DNA of 64,000 nt from Morella rubra (Eukaryota; Streptophyta; Magnoliopsida; Fagales; Myricaceae): contig CM025853.1 in NCBI GenBank assembly GCA_003952965.2, positions 21,948,650-22,012,649 on the forward strand, written 5' to 3'. The translations under genes and the position numbers were made by a program. Each line of letters starts with the position of its first letter. The stretch's first letter is position 1. Under the pieces are notes generated by a model that was given only the letters and a program-made list of their open reading frames with translations, had not been told where the DNA came from and searched no databases. Below, one piece after another: positions 49,048-61,211 of this stretch.

Positions 49048-49254
49048 CTTGAGGAAACCCAAGGTGTTGGCCAAGTGATTAAAGCTTGGGCCTTGGTGGT
49101 ATATATGCTTTCTCCAAGGTCTCAAGTTCAAAATCTCATAGGTATTACCTACCTTTTGGGGCCACCCCTAGGGCGTTTAGCTTAATAATTGTCTGATTTG
49201 TGTGGGTCAGGGGGACTGCGCGTAAGCTAGTCCTGACACCCGGTTAGAAAAAAA
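49048..49254 (+). mobile_element. tRNA-derived SINE
   Basis: About 207 bp with an A-box-like TGGCCAAGTGATTAAAG near 49068 and a B-box-like GGTCTCAAGTTCAAAATC near 49118. The 3' end is GACACCCGGTTAG followed by about nine A. AATTATGTG occurs directly before (49039-49047) and at the end of the A run (49255-49263), a 9-bp target duplication. It lies 123 bp from the end of the second CACTA. Confidence 0.8.
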
Positions 49255-49263
49255 AATTATGTG

Positions 49264-51600
49264 AGTAAAGCTATAATGAAAATAGTTAGTAATGGATAGT
49301 GGGATAATTTCAAGTATTTAAAATTTGACTATATTAGCTTAATTCGTTGCACTTCGTAGGCCTTGCGCATAGGATTTCTCTAGCTATATATATAAAACAA
49401 AAATGCTAAAATGGCAACTAAATCTGGCAATAAACCCGTGAAGGCCGGTACCAGCTTCGGCTTCAATCTATTTGGTATTTTCGTAAAACTTTATTTTGTA
49501 TAATAACGTGTTCATGCAAAAACAAAAATGCGGTCACATCTAGCTCGTGTTTGGATGATAGGAGGAATATCTTAATGAAACATGTGGCTAGATGATGATA
49601 TTAAAGTCATGCATTTTTTGATTAAGCATTAGGGAAAGTTTTGAAACTACTAGCACAAACACTTATTGATCAGGGGTAGTGCTGTTCGTTCACAAGTAAT
49701 AACTGTGGTTATGTGAATGATGTCTCCATTAACATTGAATACTGGTCGTATGAGCTTCAATTAGTTCCTGATCGTTTTGTTTTTCTATAAAGAAAAAACT
49801 TTATCTAAGGCTAATAATAAGTTGTACCATGCATGACTGGAAAAGCATGTTAATTGTAATGCACATAGGGCCTAATTAAATGAAATGACTCGTGGCAAAA
49901 ATATATGGATTAATATAGGCAAAGTTATACTTTTCACTGAGGAACTATCACAAGTTTTACATTTTGCATCCTAAACTACTATTTTTGAGACATTGCACCC
50001 TCTAATTACCTATCTTAGACACTCTGGGAACTATCAAATATTTAGACACGTTGCAACTTCCAACTACCAATGTTAAACACTTTGCATCCTTAATCTGACA
50101 ATAATACTCTTGAGAATTTAATGAATTGACAAACAATATCTTCAATACACACACATATAAAGTGAGTCGAGGGCATTATCATCATTTTAGTATATTAGCA
50201 TATGCATTTTGCTTTTAGAACGTTGTACAATATTGACACTCTTTGGACTATATATATAGCCATCGTACATACGTGCATGCGCGTAAACTAGCTAAACGGC
50301 CTTAGGTCGATATTTGGTCACGTCATAAAATATTCCCGGGACATGAAAATAAAGAAAGTTCTTGAAAATCAGAATGTACATATAAAACGAAACATGGTCC
50401 GCATTTTCCTCCGCTTTATTGTACGGATATCTCAATCAAAGGCAAACTATCCACTAAAGGTTCATTAATGCAATGTTGCGTGATATAGAGCCTTGAAATG
50501 ATACTTTCTGTGATGCAAGAGGGAGGAAAAAATTCAGACCATTAATTATCAGTACTACTTGTCCCTTCTCTACTCGTGAACTTGTGCATCACGTACGGTG
50601 GTTGCAGGGTGGGGCATGAGGGATACCCTCCGTACACGAGCGCCTCCGCGGGAAGGGGAAGAGGAAAAGTCATCTAATTAATTTACCCATGGCCAACCAT
50701 TGCCACCCAATATGTTGTGGAGGCTGATGCATGCAGAGATCATGATGTGGGGACTGATGCAGATTGGGAACCCTCTCGCCTTTTGGCATTTTATAGAAAC
50801 ATATTTTTTTTTTCTTTTTTTCTTTTTTTTTTCAGAAGTTACAAGTGTTGTAAAGATACATGAAGTGTACTTGGCATATCACATAAAATTTTCTTTTTTT
50901 CGTTTTGGAAGGACTGATGATCAGTTCTTAAAGGTACTGCAAAATCTAAGGATCAACTTGGGTCTGTCTCGTTTTGGAAACTCAAGGATTAATTTTACTC
51001 GACTGGAAGCTATAAGGGACTGGTTTTGGAAATGAATTTCCATGAGTTGATGAGTTCTTATGCTTCGGCCGCGGGGTGCTATGTTGGAAGTTAAAGCACG
51101 TGTTTGGGACTAAGAATAAAACATGGGCTTAAATATTTGTCTTGGTCTAATATGTAGAGTAACCTTTTTTCTAGAAAGTTCTAGAGAGTATATATATATA
51201 TTTAGAGTTTCTTTAAAAAATATGATAAAAATATCTAGATATTTTAATTAAATTATATGTACGTCTATATAAAAGGGTAAATTCCCAATATTTTGTACAC
51301 GTAAAAAAAGTTCGAAAACTCAAGCCGAGTTGTTGCACATCTTTCCTCGCTGCCTTTTCTAAAATTTTGACATTCTTTAAAGCCTTACTCCTTTTGTATT
51401 CTGAATTCCCTCTCCCAACAGTTCATAGTTCGAGTAATATTTTGTAATTTAATATCAATTTAATGATCTAAAATCGGAAGGGGTTCGATCCATGACCAGA
51501 TTGTTAAGAAACCCAGAGCCTCACACAGCTACAGTAGCAAGAAGTCCTGTGTTCGAGCTTTTAGGCGTTTATTCCTCTCATTCATGAGTCCCAGCAACAA
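49264..51600. other. Intergenic DNA
   Basis: I see no gene here. The longest frame (50700-51035, 111 codons) is Phe-rich because of a T run and has no recognisable domain. Phrases such as GTTTTACATTTTGCATCC (49950-50100) resemble a dispersed plant repeat also hinted at near 34790-34870. Confidence 0.5.
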
Positions 51601-51609
51601 AAAGAAAAA

Positions 51610-52365
51610 GAAGATATAAACTCCACTTATGACTGTCGCAAAAAAAAAAAAAGAAAAAAAAAAAGCAACCATTCCCTTGAATCGAGAAAGAAAGAGCAAA
51701 GAATATCATGATTTGTTAAAATAAGAAACAAAGTAAACGTACGTCTCTGCTCACCGGGGTGATGCATGCCTCGTCTCGTAAATTCGTTGCATTAAAGAAA
51801 AAGGCCGAACGCTAGCAGATCAGAAAGCACTTGCGTATTCCCTTTGGTTTAGAAGATTTAAGGAGAGCACGACTATAACTAGGAAGACTCCGTGTCTTCT
51901 ATTAACTCTCGCTGAGAATCTACTGCAGGCAGTGGAACATCTCTCTAGATTAACAGTCCATGTTATCATATACAAGTCATTAACTACTCCAACAAGACAA
52001 TATGAAATGTTGAAGATGTCCTGAATGATACTTTATCCAAAAGTTTATTGGGGCCCAATACGCTTTGATTGAAGCATTTAGATTTACTCAATGCTGTTGT
52101 CTTAAGGAAAGGAAAAGGAAATGCTACTAGTTACACAACTTCGTTACTTAGTTTAATTCTGAAATCCAGACAGAACATGGAGTACATAAATATACACGAA
52201 CGTCTTTCATGGGCAAGTATGCCTTATTTTGAAAGCTAATTAAAGTTACTTACAGAATAGAAAATGCGAACCAACATACTAGACACATATAGGAACGATG
52301 TGGTTTCGGCTTCAATACATATTCAGATTTCTATATGGCGTCTCTTAGGCCTGTCAGGAATTCAA
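51610..52365. repeat. Left copy of duplicated region downstream of pectinesterase
   Basis: This stretch matches 59160-59700 and 60990-61211 in the same orientation. Shared blocks include GAATATCATGATTTGTTAA, AAGGCCGAACG, CTCTCGCTGAGAATCTACTG and GACAGAACATGGAGTACATA. In the right copy the match is interrupted by the Pack-MULE; here it is continuous across GTTACACAAC near 52132, the presumed empty insertion site. Confidence 0.8.
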
Positions 52366-53843
52366 TTAATTAGGAAGTCCTGAATCAAAGGATACTCCAG
52401 TGGAGGGTAACCAAAGGTTTCCTGCAATAAACCCAGCAACGTTGAAACCTTGAGCTTCAGTGGACGTGAGTGAAGAATGCGAACCAGGTCACTTTACCCT
52501 TCCTGAAGTTGAGGCTCCAGGTCCTGAGTTCATATATTCCCCATAATAGTGTGTCTTAAGGGCAAAATTTCCAGACCAAGGTGACCATCCTGATGGGTGT
52601 ATCAAGTCATCCATGAAGGACTTCAGGATCACTGTCCTAGAGTGTTGCTTCCATGGTCTTCTAAGATATGTAGCAAAATTAGATTTTACTGGAGTGAGGT
52701 CGGATGCGGCTGCTATCTTACAATTGTGGATAGAAATGCCTGTGTTTTCATCTGGACTGCTCCGACCTTGCGCTGTAATGAAATTATCCTGCCCTGACAA
52801 AGGTTTCCTCACGTATATGTTACAGCTTTGGAAAACTACTGCAGAGTTCCCGAATATGAAATCGACTGTTCCATAAATATCGGTTTCTCGATAGAATTGG
52901 AGTTTGAAGTGAGTGTAGAGTGTGTCTTGGTAATCGAGGATGGAAAATCGGAAGATTACTGACTTATCGGATCCAACACGAAGGGCAACAGCTTGGTGTT
53001 TGGCAGGGCCTGCATTGTTGACAAATGTGATGTCTCGAGCAATAAATCCATCACCCATGGCCGCTGAAAGAGACATGTATATTTGTATCAAGTATTTCCA
53101 ATCTGAGAAAGGCCCCATACTCATCAAAACAAGTAGAATTATCCCCCTACATGTTATCCAGAGTTTTATATATTTTCTTAGGAAGATGACCCTTTGTCTT
53201 CTTCTGCCGGTGCTTTCATCATTTAAATGAAGTAGCCGGCGTTATTAGCTGGTATTGGTTTTACATAGCCGACCTATGGCTCCGTACAAGAGCTTCCAGA
53301 CCAGTACTCTCCCTAATTACTAATTGGCATACTTAATTTGAACATATAAACAATTCAGTTTCTCAGTAATATTTGGCAGAGATTCAGTGACACATCTAGA
53401 AAAGTAAGCACCTTACTCAAACGTTAAAAATCAAGACCCGTTCAGCAGCCTATTTTTTATCACTGCTTCAAGTTTCAACCTAGGATGCGAATTTTAATGC
53501 TGTGTTCTGAGGATAAAGGCGATTTCGTAAGACATAAAATTTTGAGAGAGAGAGAGAGAAGAGAGAGAGAGACATACAGACAGACAGAGGTAGTGAGTTC
53601 CTACCAACAGTGGCCGACTAGAAAGTTGTCTAGCCTTCTTCAAAGCTCCTATCACCGACAATAACAGTTTTGCCTTTTCCGTCCCCAACTAACATGACGT
53701 TTGTTTGCTTAGTGGGAATCTTGATGTTTTCATGGTAAGTCCCAGTTGTGACATGAATTATAGCCCTACCACCACCAGCCAAAGACTCCACCAGCACCAG
53801 TGCCTCACCTTTAGTCATGTGCGTGCAACTTCTATCCTTAGTC
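52366..53843 (-). pseudogene. Truncated pectinesterase pseudogene (left duplicate)
   Basis: Exon 2 (52366-53063) has the same 698-nt length as exon 2 of the intact copy, with no indels, and keeps YQDTLY and VDFIFG. It has a TGA at 52489-52491 where the intact copy has TGG (Trp) after GRVK. The remaining part of exon 1 (53605 to about 53843) carries TAG at 53630-53632 (Trp in the intact gene) and TAG at 53618-53620 (Gln). Similarity stops near 53843, so the signal peptide, PMEI domain and about three quarters of exon 1 are gone. LGRPW has become LRRPW. The splice acceptor CTTTCAG is intact. It cannot make an active enzyme. Confidence 0.9.
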
Positions 53844-56800
53844 AGATATTTATTCTAATAATCTCTCGGTTACTCCGCTCACGTACCATTTACTCCTAAC
53901 TGTCGACAAGCTCCTGATCAACATTTGAAAATAAAGAAACAATAGCGAGTGAGTTCGACAACTCAGTAAGCAAGATTATTATGCTAGTGTGTATCCCATG
54001 AGCCACACTGTAACAGTAAGAGACAAAATATTTAAAATCTTTCTAAATTGTTGAAAACTGTTTTTTGACAATTTCGATAAAACATTATTTATCAATAAAA
54101 CAGTTTTATCTATATAACATAAGTACTATAGAAAATCTCTTTTATCTATTTAAGAAAATTTCTTTGGCAATAATTATGGGTCACGTTTACTCCAGTGATA
54201 GGATTGTGTAATGGCTACCTAATTTAGAGATTAGCCAAACTAAGCCAATACTATGAGTAGATTAATTTTTCCTTACTAAAGCTTGGTTATGTCCATGTGT
54301 GCACTCGGTAAGAATCTACAAAATAAACCACTCATTTTCTATAATGGATGCACTCAATAGGTTGCAATTGGTACCAATGCGTTGTTTTTGTAACTTTGGG
54401 CCTCAGGATTTGAAAATACATATATAATATATCATACAATAAACATCATTTTAAACTTTGCATCTTTCTCTTCTTTTCATAAAATATCAAATAACAATAA
54501 ATATAAAAAAAGCTTTGATTTAAACATTGAAAACATCATGAAATATTATTCACAAATCTTGAATAACAATAAATATCAAAAAGCTTTGATATAAACGTTG
54601 AAAAAATCATGAAATATCAGTGGTCATAAAAATAGGCTCATGTTTACACATTTCATGTTATAATCTTTGACAATTTTATTATAAAGTAATGCACATAAAA
54701 TTCCAAGGGTTTTCAATAAAGCATGCAATTTTCAAATATCACCTTGGTCTTTTTAGAAAATTTAGCATAATAACCCCGCTTACTTTGATTTTCAAGCAAA
54801 TAAGCCTTTGACTTAGTACCTATCAATACAAAATTTGACGCATTATAATACGCTTAAACAGAAACACAAATGAAACTCTAAATTTGCCCGACTGGATTAA
54901 TCCGAAATTCATTGGTCAGATTCTAAAATATAAATTACCTATCTCGGATTTCTATAAAATCCCCAAATTAAAATATGTTCTTCCTTAAGATGTTAACTAT
55001 ATACCTTTAAAAGTTCATATCCAGATTCCTTGTACAACTCAGTCAACAAAATCGACATTCATCTCTGTTCACGGAGTCAAACTATACCCTGAATAATTCG
55101 GTACTCATCACTTCCAAACTTCATAAAGATTAATTTTGATATCCAAAAATACCGAAATTTATACCACATACTCATCTATATGTTATAAAGATACCCATAA
55201 AGGTTCATGCCCAAATTCGAAGCCTAGCTATATCATCCGGTACAAAACTCTAATCTGTATCACGGGATCTTTTCTCAGCAATTCCAATTTCTCTAAGCCT
55301 AACTTCCAGATTTTCAAAACCATACAAATACATCTCCAAAATTTACGAAACTTTAACCCAATCCTCTTGCCGATGTCCAGTACGAAATATCCAAAAATCA
55401 TAATTTTTTAACTTCTAGAGTCAGCTATAAGAAAATAATTCTATCTACTACTCAGATAAAAAATCTGAATTTTCCTGAACAAATCTTGAACCCAAATTTC
55501 AATTACTCCAAGAAACCCATTAAAACTATTTTGAAAATCTTGAAATAATTAGGGCCAGATCTAGACACCTATGGTTTGATCTCTCATAAAAAGAATACAA
55601 ATAAAATATCAAGAAATTCGAAATACCTGAATTTGCTTCGAGAAAATTTGTCTAGATTGTTGAAAGTAAGAAAACCTTCTTTTTCCTCTTATTGGCATAA
55701 AAGTGTGGTGTGTAAAAATTAAAACTAATATGTAAATCTATATATAGACTCCCTTTAAAACTCTAAAACTTTTAATTTAAATAATCATAAAATCTTTAAA
55801 ATTTTAAAAAAAGTTTGACTAGGTCAAAGATAAAAATTCAACTATTTTAAATGATTTAAACTCAAATTTTCAAATTTAAAAAAGACATTTTAAATTTAAA
55901 AAAGACATTTCAAATATTAAATAACAAATTTAAATAATTTTAAAAATAGATCTCTTAAAAAGCTAAAGCCTGGAACGTACAACCTGTGATGATTGTCATC
56001 ATTATATCTTATTGTTGCATGAAAGCAACCTTACTTTGTAGGGCCGGCCTCCTTAATTTGGAGCCAATCGCCCTTTGTATGTAGGTGCATATGGTGGGAT
56101 ATATATTGACATGACAATTAATTAATTGCCAAACTCATGAATTTTATTTTATCACTATGATTACTGAAATTAAAAGAGTTTTTTTTTCAATTACCGCCTC
56201 TAAAGTTTGGGAAACACCTTTATATATCAGATATAAGTTAGTATTTTATATGTAAAGGACCGAACGATCTTTAATTACGCGTCTCTATCCATGGCGAATT
56301 CTTATTATGATCCACATCCATTTCTCCGTGTTATATATTCTTATTATGGATTTGGACGTGGTTCAGAGAAAAGCTAAGGTCATGAAGCATTAGTCTTTCG
56401 TTATCAGAATGTGAAAAAGCCCAAGGAAGTGCGCGATGTAGGAGAGAACTTTTCCAAATAGACAATTCAAGCTGAAACAAATATAGATCCCAAAGGTAAC
56501 CCGGTTGAACTTTTCCAAATCTTCTTTTCATGGGGGCCATGAAAAGAAGATGCCACTCCGAACGCCGGGTGGCGATCATCTTCATACACCGATCGTCTTT
56601 CTATTATTTCGCGACCTTTCAACGTCTTTCTTTTTTCCGCTGGTTCTTTTTCCTTCTTTCTTTGATCATTCTGCTTGTTCTCCTTTAAAGTGATAGATCA
56701 GAAAAGGCTTTCGAAGTAGTTACATCAGCTTTATATATAAGGCATTGGCTGCAACCACTGGTGTTATATTTTTTGAGGATTATCCGAAACCAGTGTAATT

Positions 56801-56937
56801 TTTCTTTTGCCCTATTGACTAAATTTCAAACATAGATATACTAGCTAATTATTGGGTTCTTGAAATGGGATCTTATTTCACCGAACCATGCAAGTCCATT
56901 AAGGAAGCTCACGGTGATAAAATGGCCTTCCAAAAGT
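53844..56937. other. 3.1-kb replacement between pseudogene and its old promoter
   Basis: Where the intact locus has about 0.96 kb (rest of exon 1 and leader, 62700-63662), this copy has 3.1 kb of unrelated AT-rich DNA. It includes a tandem duplication of about 70 bp (about 54485-54622, sharing AATAACAATAAATAT and AAAGCTTTGAT) and has no recognisable domain. The phrases look like untranslated or LTR-type repeat DNA. No terminal repeat or target duplication could be fixed, so a deletion plus insertion is the simplest reading. Confidence 0.55.
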
Positions 56938-57572
56938 CACTGTCACCGATGTTCTTGAAAGCTGACGACGCCGGCCGGCCTATATTTAATACGTATTGTG
57001 TCCTATACCGGCCTCTAATTGGCAGTTATCCGATATGAAAGTTGCATTCAACTTCTAAAATATCCACTTAAAAAGATCACCTAATCAGGTTTTTCCTTGG
57101 TCTGCGACCGACTCTGCGAGATGAAGTGCATGTTTAGATCAACAAAAACTTTTGCCTGTCTACCATGGGATAATATGAAATCGAAAGTCCCTATGTGGAT
57201 AAGCTATATATACCCAGAGCCCAGAGGTTATCACTTTTACGTCAGAATATTACCACTAACTCTGAAAGTACAATCCTCTACGTACCCGAACTGACGGCCT
57301 GTCCTCTCTAGTACTTGCTTTTAATTATATGCAGCATACAGTAGAACCAATAATAGTTTCATTTTCTGTGAATAAAAAACCGAAGTAATTGGTCAACCGC
57401 GCGCACAGTTGTATGGACTTGGACGTGGTTCAGAGAAAAGCTAAGGTCATGAAGCATTAGTCTTTCGTTATCATAATGTGAAAAAGCCCAAGTGCGCGAT
57501 GTAGGAGAGAACTTTTCCAAATAGACAATTCAAGCTGAAACAAATATAGATCCCAAAGGTAACCCGGTTGGC
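56351..57572. repeat. Direct repeat pair of about 155 bp
   Basis: The block 56351-56508 recurs at about 57416-57572 in the same orientation (shared TGGACGTGGTTCAGAGAAAA, GAGAACTTTTCCAAATAGAC, CCAAAGGTAACCCGGTTG). The two copies differ by only a few bases and one short deletion, so the duplication is fairly recent. The former pectinesterase promoter segment lies between them. Confidence 0.85.
56938..57300 (-). repeat. Orphan copy of the pectinesterase upstream region
   Basis: It matches 63663-64000, upstream of the intact pectinesterase, nearly base for base (shared GATGTTCTTGAAAGCTGA, TTGGCAGTTATCCG, TGCGACCGACTCTGCGAGAT). The match in the right copy runs off the window end, so the duplication extends further. 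In this copy the sequence no longer sits next to a first exon. Confidence 0.85.
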
Positions 57573-59150
57573 CGAATTTTCACGTACTTTCCATGAAGAG
57601 GAGATCATAATTAGTACTCCCACTCTCTATTTCCCTTATTTTGCAGCAAGCTTAGTACTCTTCCAAAAACAATAGACAAAAAAGAAAAGAATTATAACCA
57701 CTAATTAATGGAAGGATCATCTCAGTTGACCCCTCTTATCCTTAACCATGTGCCCTGAGCTGTTATCTTATGCTTAGGCCAGGCAAGCAGCCACCTGCAG
57801 CAGAAGCTGGGGAGACAGGTGAGACAGATAAGACTGGAAATGGTAGGAAAGCCTCTAAAGCTGGTTGATTATTTAGTCTCCACAATAAATGTCATGATCG
57901 ACCTTTTAAAGCTGAATAAAGTAATGGCCTTAAATTTCATTCGTAGCTAATGTTAGGTTGAATGTTGCAGTCATGAGAAAGAAGAGACTCAAGCTAAATC
58001 AGTTGTCAATGACTCATATTTTCGAGCGCTTATATTTATTTATATTAATAACTTGTAATTCATCGAATAATTGCTGGAGTAGTACTGATTAATTGTAGAG
58101 TGTGTGCTTCTCTTCATATGCAATTGGCTGAGTGCCATTGAATATAGATGTCAGAGTACAAGACGAACCTTAATTATAAGGTCAGGCTAACTTGCTTCCT
58201 TAATTAGAATATAGTTGTTGTTTCCAATCAGTTGGTATCAAAGTGATCCATGACGTTTTAGACTGCATTTATTTATTTATTTTTCTAAGCATTAGACTGC
58301 ATTTATTTAATTAAGGATGAAACGATAAAATTAGAAGGCATTAGTTTACAGTTGCATGGCTATTAGAATTTCCTGAGGACTAATTTGTACTTAATTTGAG
58401 TGTCAAAACATGCAAATGAAATTAATTTTCATGCTAATTAATTGGAAGCCGAAAAAGTTTGAAGTACTGAGAGATATTCTTTGTCTTGGTTTTTCTCTCT
58501 TTTTCTTGTTCTGGGTGGAGAGAAGTTTGAAATTGCTCCCAAACAGTAAACACGAGAACGCAAAAACGCGTGACCACAAAGAAATGTGCCTGCACACCTA
58601 CTAGTCAAAAGACGATAGATGATAATAAAGCATGCATGCCATTGAAAAGGGCAACCCTGATTAGGAATAGCCCAAGCTCGTAAAAGCTTGAAAGGATGCC
58701 TGTGGCGTTTAGGGCCTTAATAATTGTGAGGCCAACGTCCTACAAAAGATAGATTAGGTAGGGCCAAGCGAGATTCGACGTTGACTCTGTCAATTCAATA
58801 CTTAATGAGTAGGAGTAGTAATACTTCATAAATAAATATTGCTGAATAGTTGCTATCCAACGCATAAAATGTACTGGATTCAAAGCACGAAGTTATATTA
58901 GAAATTTACTGTCGGGAGGCCAAACTGGATAAGCATGGTAATTTCAAATGCATAAAAGCATGGTAATTTTATCGTCCATCCTTTAACTGTAGGTTAATTT
59001 TAAACTCATCCTTCTAATTATAAAAATGATAATTTATATTTTTTAACTTTCGAAATAATCAATGTACATTCCGTCTAAATCAACAGTTAATTCAAACAGA
59101 AACAAATGTAAAATGATCAAAATATTCCTTTAAAACAAAATTTGAGTGAG
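57573..59150. other. Intergenic DNA between the two pectinesterase copies
   Basis: I see no gene here. Two open frames at 58403-58604 are complementary reads of the same stretch and lack any domain. Confidence 0.5.
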
Positions 59151-59159
59151 TACCACAAC

Positions 59160-59704
59160 AAAAAGAAAAAAAAAATATAAACTTCGCTGAGGATATCGCT
59201 AAAAAAAAAAAAGAGAAAAGAAAAAAGCAACCACCCCTTGGATATTCCTGAAAGAAAGAGCGAAGAATATCATGATTTGTTAATATAAGAAACAAAGTAA
59301 TTAACATACGTCCCTGTTTCCCGGCGGTGATGCATGCCTGATTGTCTCGTAAATTCGTTGCATTTAAAGAAAAAGGCCGAACGAACGCTAGCTGATCAGA
59401 AAGCACTTGCGTATTCCCTCTGGTTTAGAAAATGTAAGGAGAGCACGATTATAGCTAGGAAGACTCGGTGTCTTCCATTAACTCTCGCTGAGAATCTACT
59501 GCAGGCATTGGAACATCTCTCTAGATCAGTCCATGTCATCATATACGACAAGTCAATAACTACTCCAACAAGACAATATGAAATGTTGAAGATCATGTCC
59601 TGAATGATACTTTATCCAAAAGTTTATTGAAGCATTTAGATTTACTCAATGCTATTGTCGTAAGGAAAAGGAAAAGTAAAAGTAAATGGTAGTAGTTACC
59701 CAAC
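59160..59704. repeat. Right copy of duplicated region, left of the Pack-MULE
   Basis: It matches 51630-52140 over about 540 bp with scattered substitutions and small indels. The match resumes at 60990 after the Pack-MULE, which dates that insertion after the duplication or to one copy only. Confidence 0.8.
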
Positions 59705-60980
59705 GGGATCGGTTATTGTGCTAAGCACAATTGTGTGAAGCAAGGGGTGAGATTAAAAACCATCAATCTGATGGTTGAGGGAGGGCCACGTCATTTAATG
59801 AATTTGACCATTAAACCGACCCGTTTTCGTTGTTCCAGGTCCGTTTTCTTTGCTCCAGACCCGTGAGACCAGCACACTCGTCTTCTCTCACAGATCATCA
59901 TCTTCTTCCCTTGCACAAATCGCTGTCTTCCCCTCCTCATCCTCCTCTTCTACTACCTCACCGAGGAGATTAGGTCGCGTTTGGCCTCTCTCTCTCTCTC
60001 TCTCTCTCTCTTGCTACCACCCTTTCCCTTTTCAAGGCGTCCCCTCCACCAGGTTCTTGTTCGCCTCCCCTTGTCACCAAGAAACACTTGAAAACATGGT
60101 CCACAGTACATAGCTTTAAATTCATCGAATATTTTGGTTTGTCTTTTTTATTTTCACCGTTATCAAAAACTTTTCTTTTTCTTGTTCGCCAGCAAATGTT
60201 ATTTTTTCCTTGTATGGGTGGAGATATAACAAATGAGAAGAAAAGAAAAAACAGAACTTTCTTCTTATGTCCTATGTTATTTTGCTTCTGTTAAAACTAC
60301 GCTCTGCCTAACTGTACGAGTTATGCGAATTGTGGGAGTAATGCGTCGTGGATTATTCAAGGTTCTTTTTACTTCTAGTTCCAACGTTTACAAATATAAT
60401 AGGCTTCAAAATGGGGTAACTCCAAAACCCAGGTCTTGGTGATGGGTTCCAAGAACTTGTCCAATTTCACTTCTTTTGCTATCCCATCAGCCACTTCTTC
60501 ACATAGTCACCTCTTCCACAACCGTAGACTTCTCTTCTCTGCCCATTCTTCAAAACTGGTTTCTAAGGTCCAACCTTTGCCCATCGAAACTACTGGGTTC
60601 TCATCCATCTCTCATGCCAATGTACCACGTCCAAGAGAGTGTGGCAGAGGAAAAGCTTGATATGGGACGTACGAAGATTCTAAAGCAGAAACTTCAGAAG
60701 ATTGGCATCGATAGCCAATTGTGTACACCTGGGCAATGCAACCTAGAGAGAGAGAGAGAGAGTAGAACAAGAGATAGAGAGAGAGAGAGAGAGTCGAACG
60801 AGAGAAGACGAGTGTGTGTGTGCTGGTCTCACGGGTCTAGAGCAACGAAAATGGGTCGGTTTCATGGTCAAATTCATTAAATGACGTGGCCCTCCCTCAA
60901 CCGACGGATCGTTGGTTTTTAATCTCACCCCTTGCTTCACACAGCTTCACACAATTGTGCTTACCACAATAACCGAACCC
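59705..60980. mobile_element. Pack-MULE (Mutator-like element carrying gene fragments)
   Basis: Long terminal inverted repeats of about 180 bp start GGGATCGGTTATTGTG (left) and, on the complement of the right end, GGGTTCGGTTATTGTG. They share AAGCAAGGGGTGAGATTAAA, GGGAGGGCCACGTCATTT and GACCCGTGAGACCAGCACAC. The flanks GTTACCCAAC (59695-59704) and GTTACAAAAC (60981-60990) form a 9-10-bp target duplication. The paralogous site at about 52132 has GTTACACAAC once. The interior (59890-60745) is gene-derived, not transposase-derived. GA microsatellites lie inside the right arm. Confidence 0.85.
60323..60744 (+). pseudogene. Captured fragment resembling the 5' end of a Twinkle-type organellar primase-helicase gene
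   Basis: Three frame segments join to a sequence like the N-terminus of plant Twinkle homologs, which prime and unwind DNA in plastids and mitochondria. The first is MRRGLFK...TPKPRS (60341-60430). The second is MGSKNLSNFTSFAIPSATSS, a Ser/Thr-rich presumed transit peptide (60442-60640). The third, in another frame, is LKQKLQKIGIDSQLCTPGQ (60685-60738), like the conserved LK.KL...GI....C.PGQ motif before the zinc-binding primase region. Two frame changes (about 60433 and 60635) and loss of everything after the PGQ motif make it non-functional. Identification is by recalled similarity. Confidence 0.55.
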
Positions 60981-61211
60981 GTTACAAAACTTCGTAATCA
61001 GTTTAATTCTGAAATCCAGACAGAACATGGAGTACATATATATACACGAACGTCTTTCATGGGCAATTATGCCTCGTTTTGAAAGCTAATTAAAGTTACA
61101 GACAGAAAAGAAAATGCGAACTAACATACTAGACATATAGGAACGATGTGGTTTCGGCTTCAATATACATATTCAGATTTCTATATGGCGTCTCTTAGGC
61201 CTGTCAGGAAT

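Noticed and set aside
50700-51035. 111-codon open frame
   Set aside because: Phe-rich because of a T run; no domain or conserved motif.
59850-60113. Ser-rich open frame in the Pack-MULE
   Set aside because: Partly made of the terminal repeat and a CT microsatellite; may be captured leader sequence, but no protein can be supported.
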